64,000 bases of DNA, from the NCBI GenBank assembly GCA_014621425.1, contig JAANBB010000016.1, positions 186,001 through 250,000 on the forward strand, given 5' to 3'. Positions 33,132-43,348 of this stretch are shown one piece after another. A model generated the notes under the pieces. It saw nothing but the letters and a program-made list of their open reading frames with translations. It ran no database searches and was not told where the DNA came from. The position numbers and the translations under genes were made by a program. Numbering within the stretch: position 1 is the stretch's first letter; each line of letters starts with the position of its first letter. This DNA is from Cylindrodendrum hubeiense. Taxonomy: Eukaryota; Ascomycota; Sordariomycetes; Hypocreales; Nectriaceae.

Positions 33132-34067
33132 ATGGCTCCTACCATTCTTGTCGTCGGGGCCACTGGCAACACCGGACGAGGCGTTGTTGAAACCTTGTCG
33201 GAACTTCTGAAAACCAACTCCTTTTCAGGTCACAGGATTCTTGCTCTTACGCGTTCCTCGAGCGGAGCTGCAGCACAACAGCTCGCCAAATTGCCCAACG
33301 TTGAGGTGGCAGAACAGAATTGGGTTGACATTACCGCGGACTGGCTCCGTCAACACAATGTTGTGAGGGCATTCATTGCGTCACACAACCAGCCTAATCA
33401 ATTCGCCGAAGAGTCGACATTTCACTTAGCTGCTCTCAACGCAGGCGTTCAGTATGTCGTGCGAGTCTCAACGACTGCTGCGAATGTACGTCCTGATTGC
33501 CGTGCCTATTATCCAAGGACTCATTGGGCAATTGAGTCGTTGCTGAGCTCGCCGGAATTCCAAGGTCTACAATGGACTTCTCTGCAGCCTAATATCTTCT
33601 CGACGCAGTACCTTTATTCTGCAGCGGAACTGGTCAAGAACTTTCGCAAGACTGGGAAGCAGGACACTCTGGTTCTAATGGCTTCAGAAGATGCGCCTGT
33701 CGGCATCATTGACCCGTATGAGATTGGACTTCTCGCAGCCCGCCTCTTAACCGAGGATGATGTCACGCCGCACAACAAAGCCAAATACGTCTTGAACGGA
33801 CCAGAGGATATCACTGGGCGGCAGATTGTAACGATGGTAGAGCAGTATATTGGCGCGAAAGTTGAAGATGTTCGCTTTAACGATCTATCTTTTATCGACC
33901 ACATGGCAGCTCAAAGTCAGGAGTCGAAGAGCATCATCCTGTCGATCAAGTATGCTGCAGAGACAGCGTGGGAGGGCAAATGTTCAGTCTCCACGACGAG
34001 CAAGGAAATCCTTCAGATAGCTGCGCCGAAACATACGCCTGCTGAAATCTTCAAGACACTGCTGTAG
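33132..34067 (+). CDS. NmrA-like NAD(P)-binding protein / isoflavone-reductase-type
   Basis: A single exon of 311 residues. The N-terminus M-A-P-T-I-L-V-V-G-A-T-G-N-T-G-R-G carries the G-x-x-G-x-x-G dinucleotide motif. The remainder follows the atypical SDR (NmrA) fold: V-R-V-S-T-T-A-A near 117, Y-Y-P-R-T-H-W-A-I-E-S-L-L near 133 containing the conserved H-x-x-x-E, and a C-terminal region with Y-V-L-N-G-P-E-D-I-T-G near 220. Family members are either reductases or redox-sensing regulators; this one cannot be assigned. The start is the Met before the nucleotide-binding motif. An upstream in-frame extension lacks an ATG. No intron is present. Confidence 0.85.
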   Translation: MAPTILVVGATGNTGRGVVETLSELLKTNSFSGHRILALTRSSSGAAAQQLAKLPNVEVAEQNWVDITADWLRQHNVVRAFIASHNQPNQFAEESTFHLAALNAGVQYVVRVSTTAANVRPDCRAYYPRTHWAIESLLSSPEFQGLQWTSLQPNIFSTQYLYSAAELVKNFRKTGKQDTLVLMASEDAPVGIIDPYEIGLLAARLLTEDDVTPHNKAKYVLNGPEDITGRQIVTMVEQYIGAKVEDVRFNDLSFIDHMAAQSQESKSIILSIKYAAETAWEGKCSVSTTSKEILQIAAPKHTPAEIFKTLL

Positions 34068-34843
34068 GAATAAGAAGATTCGCTATATTGACTTCAAGGC
34101 GAAACTATATAGACATGGAATAGTGAGAGTGAGGGTGCATAATAAAATAACATCTTGAACGCTCTACCAAATTTAGATTATATTTCCACCGAGGACAATT
34201 AAAAGAAATGGGCTATAGAAGTTCCATGCCAAACTTTCTTGCCCCAAGCCTCCATTTTAGTTGAATAACTGCATGTCCTCATCTCATGAACTGCTCATTA
34301 TCAAGCTCCTGGACGATGGTATGTTAGATAATCAACGCAGCATTTGTTAGTCAAATCTATTGTACCTACGCTTCTGTACTTTATTCCACACAAGAGTTTT
34401 GTGTCGCGTATTTGCGGAGAAGCCTTCAGCGACATGGTGATTAATCAGAGCGCTAGCTTTTGAATTCAATAATGAAAGCCTTTGGAACCTTTATTGGCTC
34501 ATGATTGAAGCCTCAAGGTAAATCGAAATTGTATTGAGTATAAGGAGATACATTATGAATCCCTCCCCGCCAAATATTAATCTGTTGCCATAGAGCTAAC
34601 GGGGCTTCGTCGCCCAGTTAAGCCTCAGTACTTTGCTCCGGACATAGTGCTCCCAATTATTACCCCATTATCCAAATTAAAACATCATGGCAGTATAACG
34701 AAGATGCTTCAGAGTTTTCGCAATTTCGTCACCCTTTCATGGTCTGCCGATGCTAAACTTTAGCATGCTAAATCACAAGAACGGGATGATAGGCAAAGGC
34801 CGCAGACAGAACAATCCTCACCTCCGGGAGAACCTTTTGGCTC
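34068..34843. other. Intergenic between convergent genes, nothing recognised
   Basis: 3' flanks of the NmrA-like gene and of the Cys-rich protein gene. Confidence 0.5.
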
Positions 34844-35185
34844 CTAGCTATTCTGATCGATGCAAGGATTTAGATTGCATAATATCTCGCATCTACAAAT
34901 CATAGTGCACATTTTCTCCTTGCATGGCTTGCAACGCGCCGTACACCCTGGTGGAGGATTTGTGCCGCACGTCCATGGACAAGCAGTTCGCTGTACTAGA
35001 AATTGAGGGCATGCCCGGCCAGGTAGACAAACAGGCCCAGTAATCTCAGTATAGCAGTTAGGGATTGGACAGGAATAATCGATTTGTTGATGTTGTTCCG
35101 AATTTGACTGCTCGGGCTCGATGCGTGCTCGTAGGACGGCGGCAGAAACCGTTAAACATTGTATGATTTGTGGTAAAAGTTTCAT
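34844..35185 (-). CDS. Secreted 14-cysteine protein, 113 residues
   Basis: A single exon. A signal peptide (M-K-L-L-P-Q-I-I-Q-C-L-T-V-S-A-A-V-L) is followed by a short polar stretch rich in Glu and Gln and a mature part with 14 cysteines in about 70 residues. These are arranged C-P-I-P-N-C, V-C-L-P-G-R-A-C, T-A-C-P-W-T-C-G, then a dense C-terminal series (G-C-T-A-R-C-K-P-C-K, M-C-T-M-I-C-R-C, L-C-N-L-N-P-C). Fourteen cysteines could form seven disulfides. The many C-P and T-C-G pairs recall small knotted secreted proteins and candidate effectors, but I recognise no family. It lies within a group of metabolic genes and is transcribed against them. A TATA box (35268-35275) supports expression. 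Confidence 0.7.
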   Translation of the reverse strand: MKLLPQIIQCLTVSAAVLRARIEPEQSNSEQHQQIDYSCPIPNCYTEITGPVCLPGRACPQFLVQRTACPWTCGTNPPPGCTARCKPCKEKMCTMICRCEILCNLNPCIDQNS

Positions 35186-35267
35186 GGTTGGTCACTAGCT
35201 TGCTTCCAGCTAATGTTTTGAGGATGGGATGGCCGAGGTTGATGTGTTGTAATGGTTATAACATGCT

Positions 35268-35275
35268 TTATATAT
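35268..35275 (-). promoter_or_regulatory. TATA box of the 14-cysteine protein gene
   Basis: TATATAAA on the minus strand, 83 bp upstream of the ATG at 35185. Confidence 0.55.
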
Positions 35276-36723
35276 TTGACATATTGACGTTGGAACTTTG
35301 AAGTTAGCTGTCTGTCTGACTTCAATGTCGTACTAGACTTCAATTGGATCTCTTGACGCAAACTGAGGTATTTTCAAGATCAAAAGTACCGTGCCATGGC
35401 AAACAAAGATCCAGACTTGAGACACTATGGGGACATTTTACAATTGAAAAGAACACATGACCACTTAAAGATGCCCGTATAAATAGATGTCTAGGAAATG
35501 TAAGATAGATAAGCTCAGCTTCTAAATGAGACAGAGCTCCGTTACGTCATACGACTGAAATACTCGGAAGTTGAGTGTGCTAGTCCGTTCTCAGCTTCAA
35601 AGACGGGCCGACTCCCAGAGACACGAAACTGAACTAGACCAATCCCCGGGTGGTATCGCAGCTCCAAACACGCCCTTATGTCAATCAAATCTAGAAGCGC
35701 GTCGAATTGGTCGAAGTTCTAGCGATATGATGGTTGTTTTTGTGCGATGTGTCACAACAAACGAGAGAAACCGGAGATGACAGCTCTTAATTTATCTATC
35801 TAACCCTGGTCTAAGGGTCAATATTATAGATAACGATGAGAGCGGTCTACCCTTTTGATCAGCAATGCAATGACCGCGATCAGTACTGATCCGTAACAAC
35901 CTCGCCGATTCCCAAAGTGCACTCTACATAAACACTCCTATAGACCCCTAGACTAGACTATCGCTCCTCAGCTTTCAACACGTCCCGGCTACCTAAATTC
36001 ATTAATCTCTATTACTCCAACATGCCTGCTCGCACCTGCTAACATAAACCAATCAAATCTATCCATGTCTAGCCAGATACACCCGATCATCATATTTGGC
36101 CATGCTTATGGAACATCTGGGGGAAATATTTCCGCCAATCATACTATATTAGTGTCCTTATGCTCGACACCCAACCCTACCTTTACCCCGCATTCCCAAC
36201 TCAAAACTAGCGCTTTAACTCCCAAACAATAAAATCCTTTCATCTCCGGACTCTTGCTCTGGGGCGACCTCTTCATTAATGGTGTCCAATCTTAAATTAT
36301 TTATTTATTTTTCTTTTACACAGATCCTAGATTATCCAAATCTCCATAGCGATATCCAATCTACCGCTTTCGCAAAAGTCAAGCATCCTGTATAATAGTG
36401 CCTAAAATTATCTACCAGGGCTCCTTTTTCTGCTCTTGTGGCCAATTATTCCACCAATGCTTCCCTCTGTAAATCTAGCAGTCGTCGGTCCTCATACGAG
36501 AACATCATGGTCGGATAAATGGAAGTAGTGCCCGGCATGTGGCCTCCGCGCCCTAAAATGCTCTCCCCTGCTACCATAATTAATGACCCCGCTCGACTAG
36601 GCACAATTCAGCAACAGTAACTCGGACGTCGACATATTCAAAACACGGATTGCTATATTTCTCCCATTGGTGGACATTTTCAATCTGCTTTAAGAGATGC
36701 GATCCCCAACATTGAATAGAACT
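35276..36723. other. Intergenic, no gene; C-to-T biased stretch
   Basis: About 1.4 kb. From roughly 35900 to 36500 the plus strand is rich in C, T and A with few G, unlike its surroundings. This may mark an old, strand-biased repeat, but no transposon motif is readable. Confidence 0.35.
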
Positions 36724-36731
36724 TATATATA
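36724..36731 (+). promoter_or_regulatory. TATA box of the rhamnogalacturonan acetylesterase gene
   Basis: TATATATA, 74 bp upstream of the ATG at 36798. Confidence 0.45.
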
Positions 36732-36797
36732 GGTACGCAGTCCAGCTACTCCACGTGTCCTGCACCCTTATTCCACGCTGAAAATTCACGTTGAAAC

Positions 36798-37671
36798 ATG
36801 AAGCACTCTCTATTAATAACGCTTCTCTCGGGGCTTGCCACGGTGGCTTCAATGCCCTTCGATGCCGAAACAAGAGCCACCAAGCCGCCAGCCTTTATTC
36901 TGGCAGGCGACTCCACCACGGCCGTACAGAGCACTGGCGGGGGCGGTTGGGGCAACGGTTTTCTCAGCTTTCTTCGACAATCTGCATGGGGCGTCAACCT
37001 TGGGCATAACGGTGCCACGACCGTCTCGTTTGTAAGCGGTGGTGATTGGGACAATGTGAAGAAATACGTTAGCGACAACGTCGGAGATTTCAACGTCTAC
37101 GTCACAATTCAAGTAAGTTCTTTCTAAAACTATCATTGGTGTTGGTCATTACTGATAACAAGGCTTCAGTTCGGACATAACGACCAGAAAACAAAATACA
37201 ACATCACCCTTGATGATTATCAAACAAATCTTGAGAACCTTGCGAAGGAAGTGCGAGAGCTTGGTGGCCAACCTGTAAGCTCAACCATGAGTGATAAAAA
37301 CGCCAATATCGATTAACAATATCCAGATCCTTGTTACACCACTTACCCGGCGTAACTTTGTGTCCGATCACAATGCAACTGACTCCCTGCATAACGAGCG
37401 CCTACGCACAATCGCAGCTGCGTCTGAGAGTAAAACCCAGTATCTCGACCTCAATGAGAAAAGCCTCTGGTACGTGAACTCTATTGGGGAGGAGGCTAGT
37501 CATGTCTACAACCTGAATCCGGACGACAATACGCATTTAAATGATTATGGAAGCGTGGTGTTTGGGCGCTTGGTGGCAGACTTGCTATTGAAGAAGAATC
37601 CCCGCTTGGCACATTGGATTACACCAAACAGCACTCTAAGTGCGGCGCTTAGAAAAGGTGTCCCAGCTTAG
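36798..37671 (+). CDS. rgaE: Rhamnogalacturonan acetylesterase (SGNH hydrolase, CE12)
   Basis: Exons 36798-37112, 37170-37274 and 37327-37671, with both introns GT-AG in phase 0; 254 residues. A signal peptide covers residues 1-18. The SGNH blocks are all present: F-I-L-A-G-D-S-T-T with the nucleophile Ser near 38, G-W-G-N-G-F and N-L-G-H-N-G-A-T-T (oxyanion residues), F-G-H-N-D-Q created by splicing, and D-D-N-T-H-L-N with the Asp-x-x-x-His pair near 219. The enzyme removes acetyl groups from rhamnogalacturonan I in plant cell walls and acts outside the cell. Length and motif order match characterised fungal enzymes. It implies growth on plant material and does not obviously belong to the surrounding metabolic genes. 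Confidence 0.88.
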
Positions 37672-38391
37672 ATTAAGAAAGATCTATTTAATTATCAACC
37701 TATATATTCATAAAACTAAAATGTTGTTGATTTCAATGCTTGGATCTTGTTTGCCGTCTCATATCTCTTCAACCATTTTAAATTACACAGCGAGTACGGA
37801 AATCGTTCCAGCAACGATGTCATCAGAGATCATAATATCGCTACTAAATCCAAGTCTACTATTTTTCTATGACCGTAGCGAATCTATAGCTCTGTTTGGA
37901 GTTATTCGGCAGTCGTCTCAGTGGACGTACTCATATGACTGTAGGGTAGTTGAAAAGTATAGCGGAAAGCAACGCCAAAATTCTATCTGGACCGTCGCGT
38001 CATCTCGAGTCGTAAAATTTCAGCACCATCAAGTTCTATCTCATAAAATTACATGTGCTAACTTTGATTAATGATGACGGCGTGAATAGCGAGAACTTCT
38101 CAGTCTACGTCGCACGATGGTAACGCGTTGAGACAACACCATTGAAATGATGCGCTTGTGTAGAGTGGATCAGTCGGAAAATGCACCTCCCCGACAGCTT
38201 ACTAAGGTACGTTTGCCGACAGCAACAAATACAAATATTCGAAGTGAGTACAATTGGGAGCTTGTGCGGATGCATCATATAAATTGCCTGCCAGTCGGAA
38301 ACCGCCGGTCGACTCGAAAGCTCAGTATCGCATCCCAAGCCTCAAAGTCGCTGGAATAGCATCGAATCAACTCAGAATTCACCGTGCCTCT
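37672..38391. other. Intergenic, nothing recognised
   Basis: A 143-codon frame at 37640-38071 has no features. No supported gene. Confidence 0.45.
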
Positions 38392-39498
38392 ATGGCAAGC
38401 AACTATGCAGCATGGGTGGACCGCCCTGGAGACCAAATTCGAGTGGCTGTTCATGAGCTGGGCAAACCTGGTCGGGGAGAAATCTTGATTAAGAATCGTG
38501 CGGTGGCAATTAACCCTGCCGATTGCCTACTGCAATTTACCGGTGGTTGGGTCGAGAGATGGCCTACAATTCTTGGTTACGATCTGGCCGGTGAGGTTAT
38601 TTCCACTGGAGATGGCGTCGATGATATTATACCAGGTCAACGAGTCCTAGCATGCGCACTTCATCTTAGCCTACGCGACAGGAGCTTTCAGCAGTACTCC
38701 ATTGTACATGCGGATGTTGTCACTCCTATCGCCGACAACATGACGTTTGAGCATGCTGCTGTCATTCCACTGGCACTTGCTACTGCCGCAGCCGGCCTGT
38801 ATCAAAAAGACCACCTCAATCTGCCTCTTCCTCAAACTCCACCTCGTCCAACGGTGGGCAAGGCGATTCTGATATGGGGAGGAAGTACAAGCGTTGGCTG
38901 TGCTGCAATTCAGTTAGCAGGCGCCTCTGGGCTTGAGGTGGTGACGACTGCTTCAAGAAAAAACTTTGGTCTCTGCTCCGATCTGGGAGCGAAACAGATT
39001 TTTGACTACCATTCTCCTCATATCAAAGAAGATTTGGTTCGTGCCCTGGAAAAAACCGCGGTAGTCGGGGCTTTTGCAGGTAAGTACACTGAGCTGATAA
39101 CGGAGCGACAGAAAACTAACACGCCGTAGCAATCAGCACGGCTGACACGATCGCCACTATAGCCGAAGTTATTGCCAGTCTGGGAGGCGGCTTCATTTCA
39201 ACTACTAAACCACCCCCGGAGAAGCTTCCCAAAAATGTCTTTGCAAAAATGGGTACTTATCATTCCTACTTGCAGAAAATTGGCTTCATCTAACAATGAC
39301 ATAGTTGGCGCCACCGATTACGTCGCTAAGGAGGGAAATAAATTCTTCAAAAACTACCTGCCAACTGCCCTCAAGATCGGCGCATATAAGGCTGTTCCGG
39401 AGCCATGTGTTGTTGGAAATGGAATACACAACATACAGGTAGGTGTCGAAACTTTGGCTAAGGGGGTTTCTGCAAGCAAGATTGTTGTTACTTTATGA
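38392..39498 (+). CDS. Zinc-independent MDR-family reductase (trans-enoyl-reductase-like)
   Basis: Exons 38392-39079, 39130-39252 and 39305-39498, with GT-AG introns of 50 and 52 nt; 334 residues. The GroES-like N-terminus has V-A-I-N-P-A-D-C and I-L-G-Y-D-L-A-G-E-V. The Rossmann part has I-L-I-W-G-G-S-T-S-V-G-C-A-A, the G-G-S-T-S-V-G form of the NADPH motif, followed by T-A-S-R-K-N-F. There are no zinc ligands. This sub-group includes stand-alone enoyl reductases that serve fungal polyketide synthases, and quinone reductase-like enzymes. No polyketide synthase is in the window, so the partner is unknown. The ATG at 38392 starts the usual M-A-S-N-Y-A-A-W-V. Confidence 0.85.
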
Positions 39499-40175
39499 TG
39501 CAACAAGCACTATGCTTCGTGATAGATGGAGGGTCAATCAATGAACTATATCTACTTGATCATGAGCACAGCCTATACCACGGTGCATTTAACGCCATAA
39601 ATTCTTGATGTGAATAATTTCCGTGCTGGGAACCGGAATCCAGGCATCTGTATGGTCTTCTGGTTACTTCCAAGCCCGAGCAAGCTTCTCCATTTCTTCA
39701 CCTTGGGAAAACTAGGAATTAATTGCCGCTTTAGCGAGCTTCGATGATGTGGCTATGGCTCTCTCTGCCCATGTATCACTCCACCATTCGACACCCCTCT
39801 CTGGTTATAACACCACTAGGTCATGTTACACTGGACGTCGGTGAAATCGAAGTATTTCATTCGCAGATCTGGATGTCATACAACCTTTGGGCGTACTTTG
39901 GTTTGTAAAACTTCCGCGAACCAGATAAATAAGTTATGCCATCAAGCAAGATACCTAGGTTTATGCAGAAGAAAAGCATAATAATACGAATACGGTTGTT
40001 GAAGATGTTTTGATACGTCCTTGTTAGAAAATATGGATAGTGCCAAGAGTACTATGCAGGGATTGTGCATACACGAAGTTCACATCAGCTCAGGATTGGA
40101 TGCTCAATCAAGCCTCTGGTCTCCAAGCTGAGGGGCATTCACCGTATTCTGCCACGTGCATCTGCTGAAGATTGG
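39499..40175. other. Intergenic with promoter of the methyltransferase gene
   Basis: No gene seen. A CACGTG E-box at 40153-40158 precedes the TATA box. Confidence 0.45.
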
Positions 40176-40182
40176 TATAAAA
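40176..40182 (+). promoter_or_regulatory. TATA box of the LaeA-like methyltransferase gene
   Basis: TATAAAA, 84 bp upstream of the ATG at 40260 and 18 bp after a CACGTG E-box. Confidence 0.5.
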
Positions 40183-40259
40183 CCCTAGGAAAGAGTGAAC
40201 GCAACATCATCCTTCGCTCCCCATTAAATCTTACAGGGTGATCCCTGTGGCTTATCATC

Positions 40260-41742
40260 ATGTGTCCCCCAACTGAGGCCGCACCGCGCATTGAAGCTGT
40301 GAGTATCTACTTGATCTTCATTTGAGGGATCATGGAATTTGTCATATTCTCGACGCTCAAATGCGGGCCATAATTGCCTCATATCGCAGACTAACTCAAG
40401 TCAGGACCCCAATGTTCTCGATGCGAATGACACTGACTCCGCGGCTGACGCAGAAAGGCAAGCTTCGCTCCTTTTCAAAATTTACCTCGGCAACGTCACT
40501 AAACATCATTGCACAGCGTTCAAGAGTCAACTGCATCGATCACTTCAAGCATTTGGGAGTACCGCAAGATCCAGGGCCGAACCTTTCAGTCATCCAAGAC
40601 GACTGAGTACTGGTATGCGCAATGCGCTTTGTAATGAATTAGCCGAAACCAGAAGCTGAATCTGTTCAGGGCTCCAAATGACGAAAAGCACATTGAGGCC
40701 TTTGACGTAGGGTTCGTTACATGCCAAATGTGTAAGAGCTGAACTTTGGCACAAATACTAATTCTTTTTCACATAGACACGAATGGCTTAGCATCATGCT
40801 CGACGACAAGTTGTACGCTCCTCCTATAGGGGACAATCCTCAGGTCAGAATAACTATTCTCTGCGAAGCAACTTGTCCTGATATTAGGGTAGCGCATCCT
40901 CGATGTGGGAACGGGAACGGGTATTTGGGCAATGTAAGTGTTAACCATGCTCATGTAGGACTATGCATGTACTCGTCTCTGACTAAAATAGCGACATGGC
41001 TGATAAGTTCCCTTCTGCCGAGGTTATTGGTACGGACATCTCGCCCACGCAACCTGCTTGGGTGCCGCCAAACCTCAGCTTTCAAATCGACGATGCGCAG
41101 CTTGACTGGACGTTTGAGCCCGAATCGTTTGATTTCATTCATGTTCGGTATATGCACGGCGCTATTGATGATTGGGGAAAACTCTACAAGCAAATGTTCC
41201 AGTTTCTCAAGCCTGGTGGTTGGTTCCAACATATTGAACCCGACATCCATCTCCGCTGTGACAACCCTGAATGCAAGGCCGAAAATGAGTACGTTCCACG
41301 CCCTCCTTGTAATTTTCCTCACTACAGATGCAATTTGTGTTTGTTATCCCCAGTCACACTTACTTACTCCTACACCAGAACCTTCACGCAATGGGCTCAG
41401 TTATTTTACGACGCTGGCGACAAATTTGGGCGAACATTTAGGATCACAGATGGAACAATGGAGCGGTCAGCTCATGAAGCTGGCTTTGTAGACATTGTCA
41501 AGAAAGTATTCACAATCCCACACAGTCCGTGGCCGAAAGACAAAAAGCTCAAGCGCCAGGGCGAGTTTGTTGGCCTATACATGGACCTGAGCTTGGATGG
41601 CTTCGCTCTCTATCCTATTGGCCAGGTGCTAGGTTGGACGCTTGAGGAGGTGCAAGTTCTTGTTGCGAAAATGCGTTCTGCAATTCGTAACCCCAGGAAT
41701 TTGACCAACAGCGATATGTATGCGAAACTGACCCCGGTTTGA
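40260..41742 (+). CDS. LaeA-like SAM-dependent methyltransferase, eight exons
   Basis: Exons 40260-40298, 40390-40457, 40517-40612, 40670-40711, 40777-40843, 40893-40933, 40992-41288 and 41379-41742; 337 residues, all phases closing. The second intron starts GC (GCAAGC...CACAG), a GC-AG intron. Splicing restores the family order: T-A-S-I-T-S-S-I-W-E-Y, G-R-T-F, Y-W-A-P-N-D-E near 67, motif I R-I-L-D-V-G-T-G-T-G-I-W-A-I-D, then V-I-G-T-D-I-S-P near 130, F-I-H-V-R and L-K-P-G-G-W. The relatives are fungal secondary-metabolism methyltransferases and LaeA-type regulators. The substrate is unknown. The seventh intron is 90 nt without stops, so a retained form could exist. It sits downstream of the MDR reductase in the same direction. 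Confidence 0.85.
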
Positions 41743-42334
41743 TGCTCTCTGCTAATTTATTCCACTAGGCACATGGTATATGGGCGAAAGCCACAAGAAG
41801 CTGCTCAATGAACGGAATAGGCTGGCACATGGTGCTCAGTGCCGGTTACTACAGGGGAATGATCACTCCGCTAATGCGTGGTTGTTGTTCTATTACCCGG
41901 TTTTTGTGAAGATCAAACACGCTACCCTACGCTAGGCTTTGCTGCCAGTGGGTGGGGTTGGTTTTGCATGGTGGGTCTTTCTGCCCATCCCACTAGCACT
42001 TTTGGACTTTTAGAACCTCTGTGAAATTATTCATTCTGGGGGTTGAAGCATATGTACACTGTATATCAATTTTTTTAATTGTTGCAAATGAAAGAATCTA
42101 ATTTTCTCTGAAAACTCGGCTTGTCATATCTTCAAGTATTTGCATTTGAAGCGCACGTGACTTGGATCATCAGGTGGTATTTTTCTAGCTTGTGGAACTA
42201 GACTCCACTATCTGCATCTCTCACATCAACATCGGATAATATTGGATTGGCTATCACAGCTATCGTCATCCCCAAAGACGCCTGGCATTGGACCTGCGAT
42301 CAACTTTAGTGAGGGACTCGAATTAAGTGGCACC
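41743..42334. other. Intergenic, nothing recognised
   Basis: No supported gene. A frame open from 42242 lacks an ATG before 42335. Confidence 0.5.
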
Positions 42335-43348
42335 ATGTTGCACTCACGTCTGGGGCGTCTGAGAAACGAAGCATTCCGCATCAGAGCTCATATCTCCAAA
42401 CACGCGTTCGGGACATACACAGCGCGTGCGAATGCCGTCCCTCCTCTTCGCATTGTCAGCCCAACATTGTGGTGCTTTGCTGCAGCTGGTACATTCTATC
42501 TCGGTTGCGCTGGTTGGGAAACATATCAAGATGTCCAAGATGTGAAGAAGAGACAGCTGAGACCGACTGCCGCCAGCTCTCCCGGCACATATGATCAACT
42601 TCTAGCCGCCAAAGCAAATGCTCGGGTATGGAGCCGCCGCCAGTCTGAACCAGCGCTAGAGCAAATATCCTCCCAGACCTGGAACCGTCTGCTGGGGGGA
42701 GACAAGATGGTGGCTGGAGCCATCGGACTGAACACGGTCATCTTCGCAATATCTCGCGTTCTTCCCAGTTTGCAGTGGCAGTTTTCGCACATCCCTGCCA
42801 GGCCTTTGAACTACACACTTCTCACCTCCATGTTCGGACACGCTGGCTTCTTCCATCTTGGAGCAAACATGTATGGCTTGTACCGTTTCGGGCCCCAAGT
42901 GTGCCGAAGCAACGCTTTCGAACGCAGTGGCGCTCACCTCACAGCCTTCTACCTTTCAGCCGGCGTCTTTGCGAGTCTGGCACAACACCTGACATCAAAG
43001 TGGCGAGGCCCACGAGCCCTCCAGTCTGGCTTCTTTGTACCAGCGCTCGGGGCCAGCGGGGCAATCTTTGGCATGTTGGGCGCGTGGGCCATGCTGTTCC
43101 CGGATGCACAGGTCGGACTCCTTTTCTTGCCCGGGAGTATCCCAGCAGACCAGGCGCTGGCGGGAATCGCACTTTTTGAGACGTATGGACTCGCCGTGGG
43201 CTTTAAGCGTCTGAATTTCGGACACGCGGCACATTTGGCAGGTTTGGCGATTGGATCAGGATATGTGTATTTTGACGGAAAGCGACGAGTTTGGCAGCCA
43301 GCCCGGAGATTCATGTTCAACAATATGAAGCTTCTTGGTGTTATTTAG
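42335..43348 (+). CDS. Rhomboid-family intramembrane serine protease, probably mitochondrial
   Basis: A single exon of 337 residues. The N-terminus M-L-H-S-R-L-G-R-L-R-N-E-A-F-R-I-R is basic and amphipathic like a mitochondrial presequence, followed by one helix near residue 45-60 and then the rhomboid core. Core motifs are G-H-A-G-F-F-H-L-G-A-N-M near 170, the catalytic serine in G-A-S-G-A-I-F-G near 233, and the catalytic His in F-G-H-A-A-H-L-A-G near 300. An extra N-terminal helix before the six-helix core is the PARL/Pcp1 topology, which processes mitochondrial inner membrane proteins. It is shorter than typical Pcp1 and may be a second paralogue. It is a household-type gene among accessory ones. 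Confidence 0.85.
   Translation: MLHSRLGRLRNEAFRIRAHISKHAFGTYTARANAVPPLRIVSPTLWCFAAAGTFYLGCAGWETYQDVQDVKKRQLRPTAASSPGTYDQLLAAKANARVWSRRQSEPALEQISSQTWNRLLGGDKMVAGAIGLNTVIFAISRVLPSLQWQFSHIPARPLNYTLLTSMFGHAGFFHLGANMYGLYRFGPQVCRSNAFERSGAHLTAFYLSAGVFASLAQHLTSKWRGPRALQSGFFVPALGASGAIFGMLGAWAMLFPDAQVGLLFLPGSIPADQALAGIALFETYGLAVGFKRLNFGHAAHLAGLAIGSGYVYFDGKRRVWQPARRFMFNNMKLLGVI

Noticed and set aside
42775..43323. Several long frames on both strands
   Set aside because: All overlap the rhomboid gene, whose catalytic motifs are clear in one frame.
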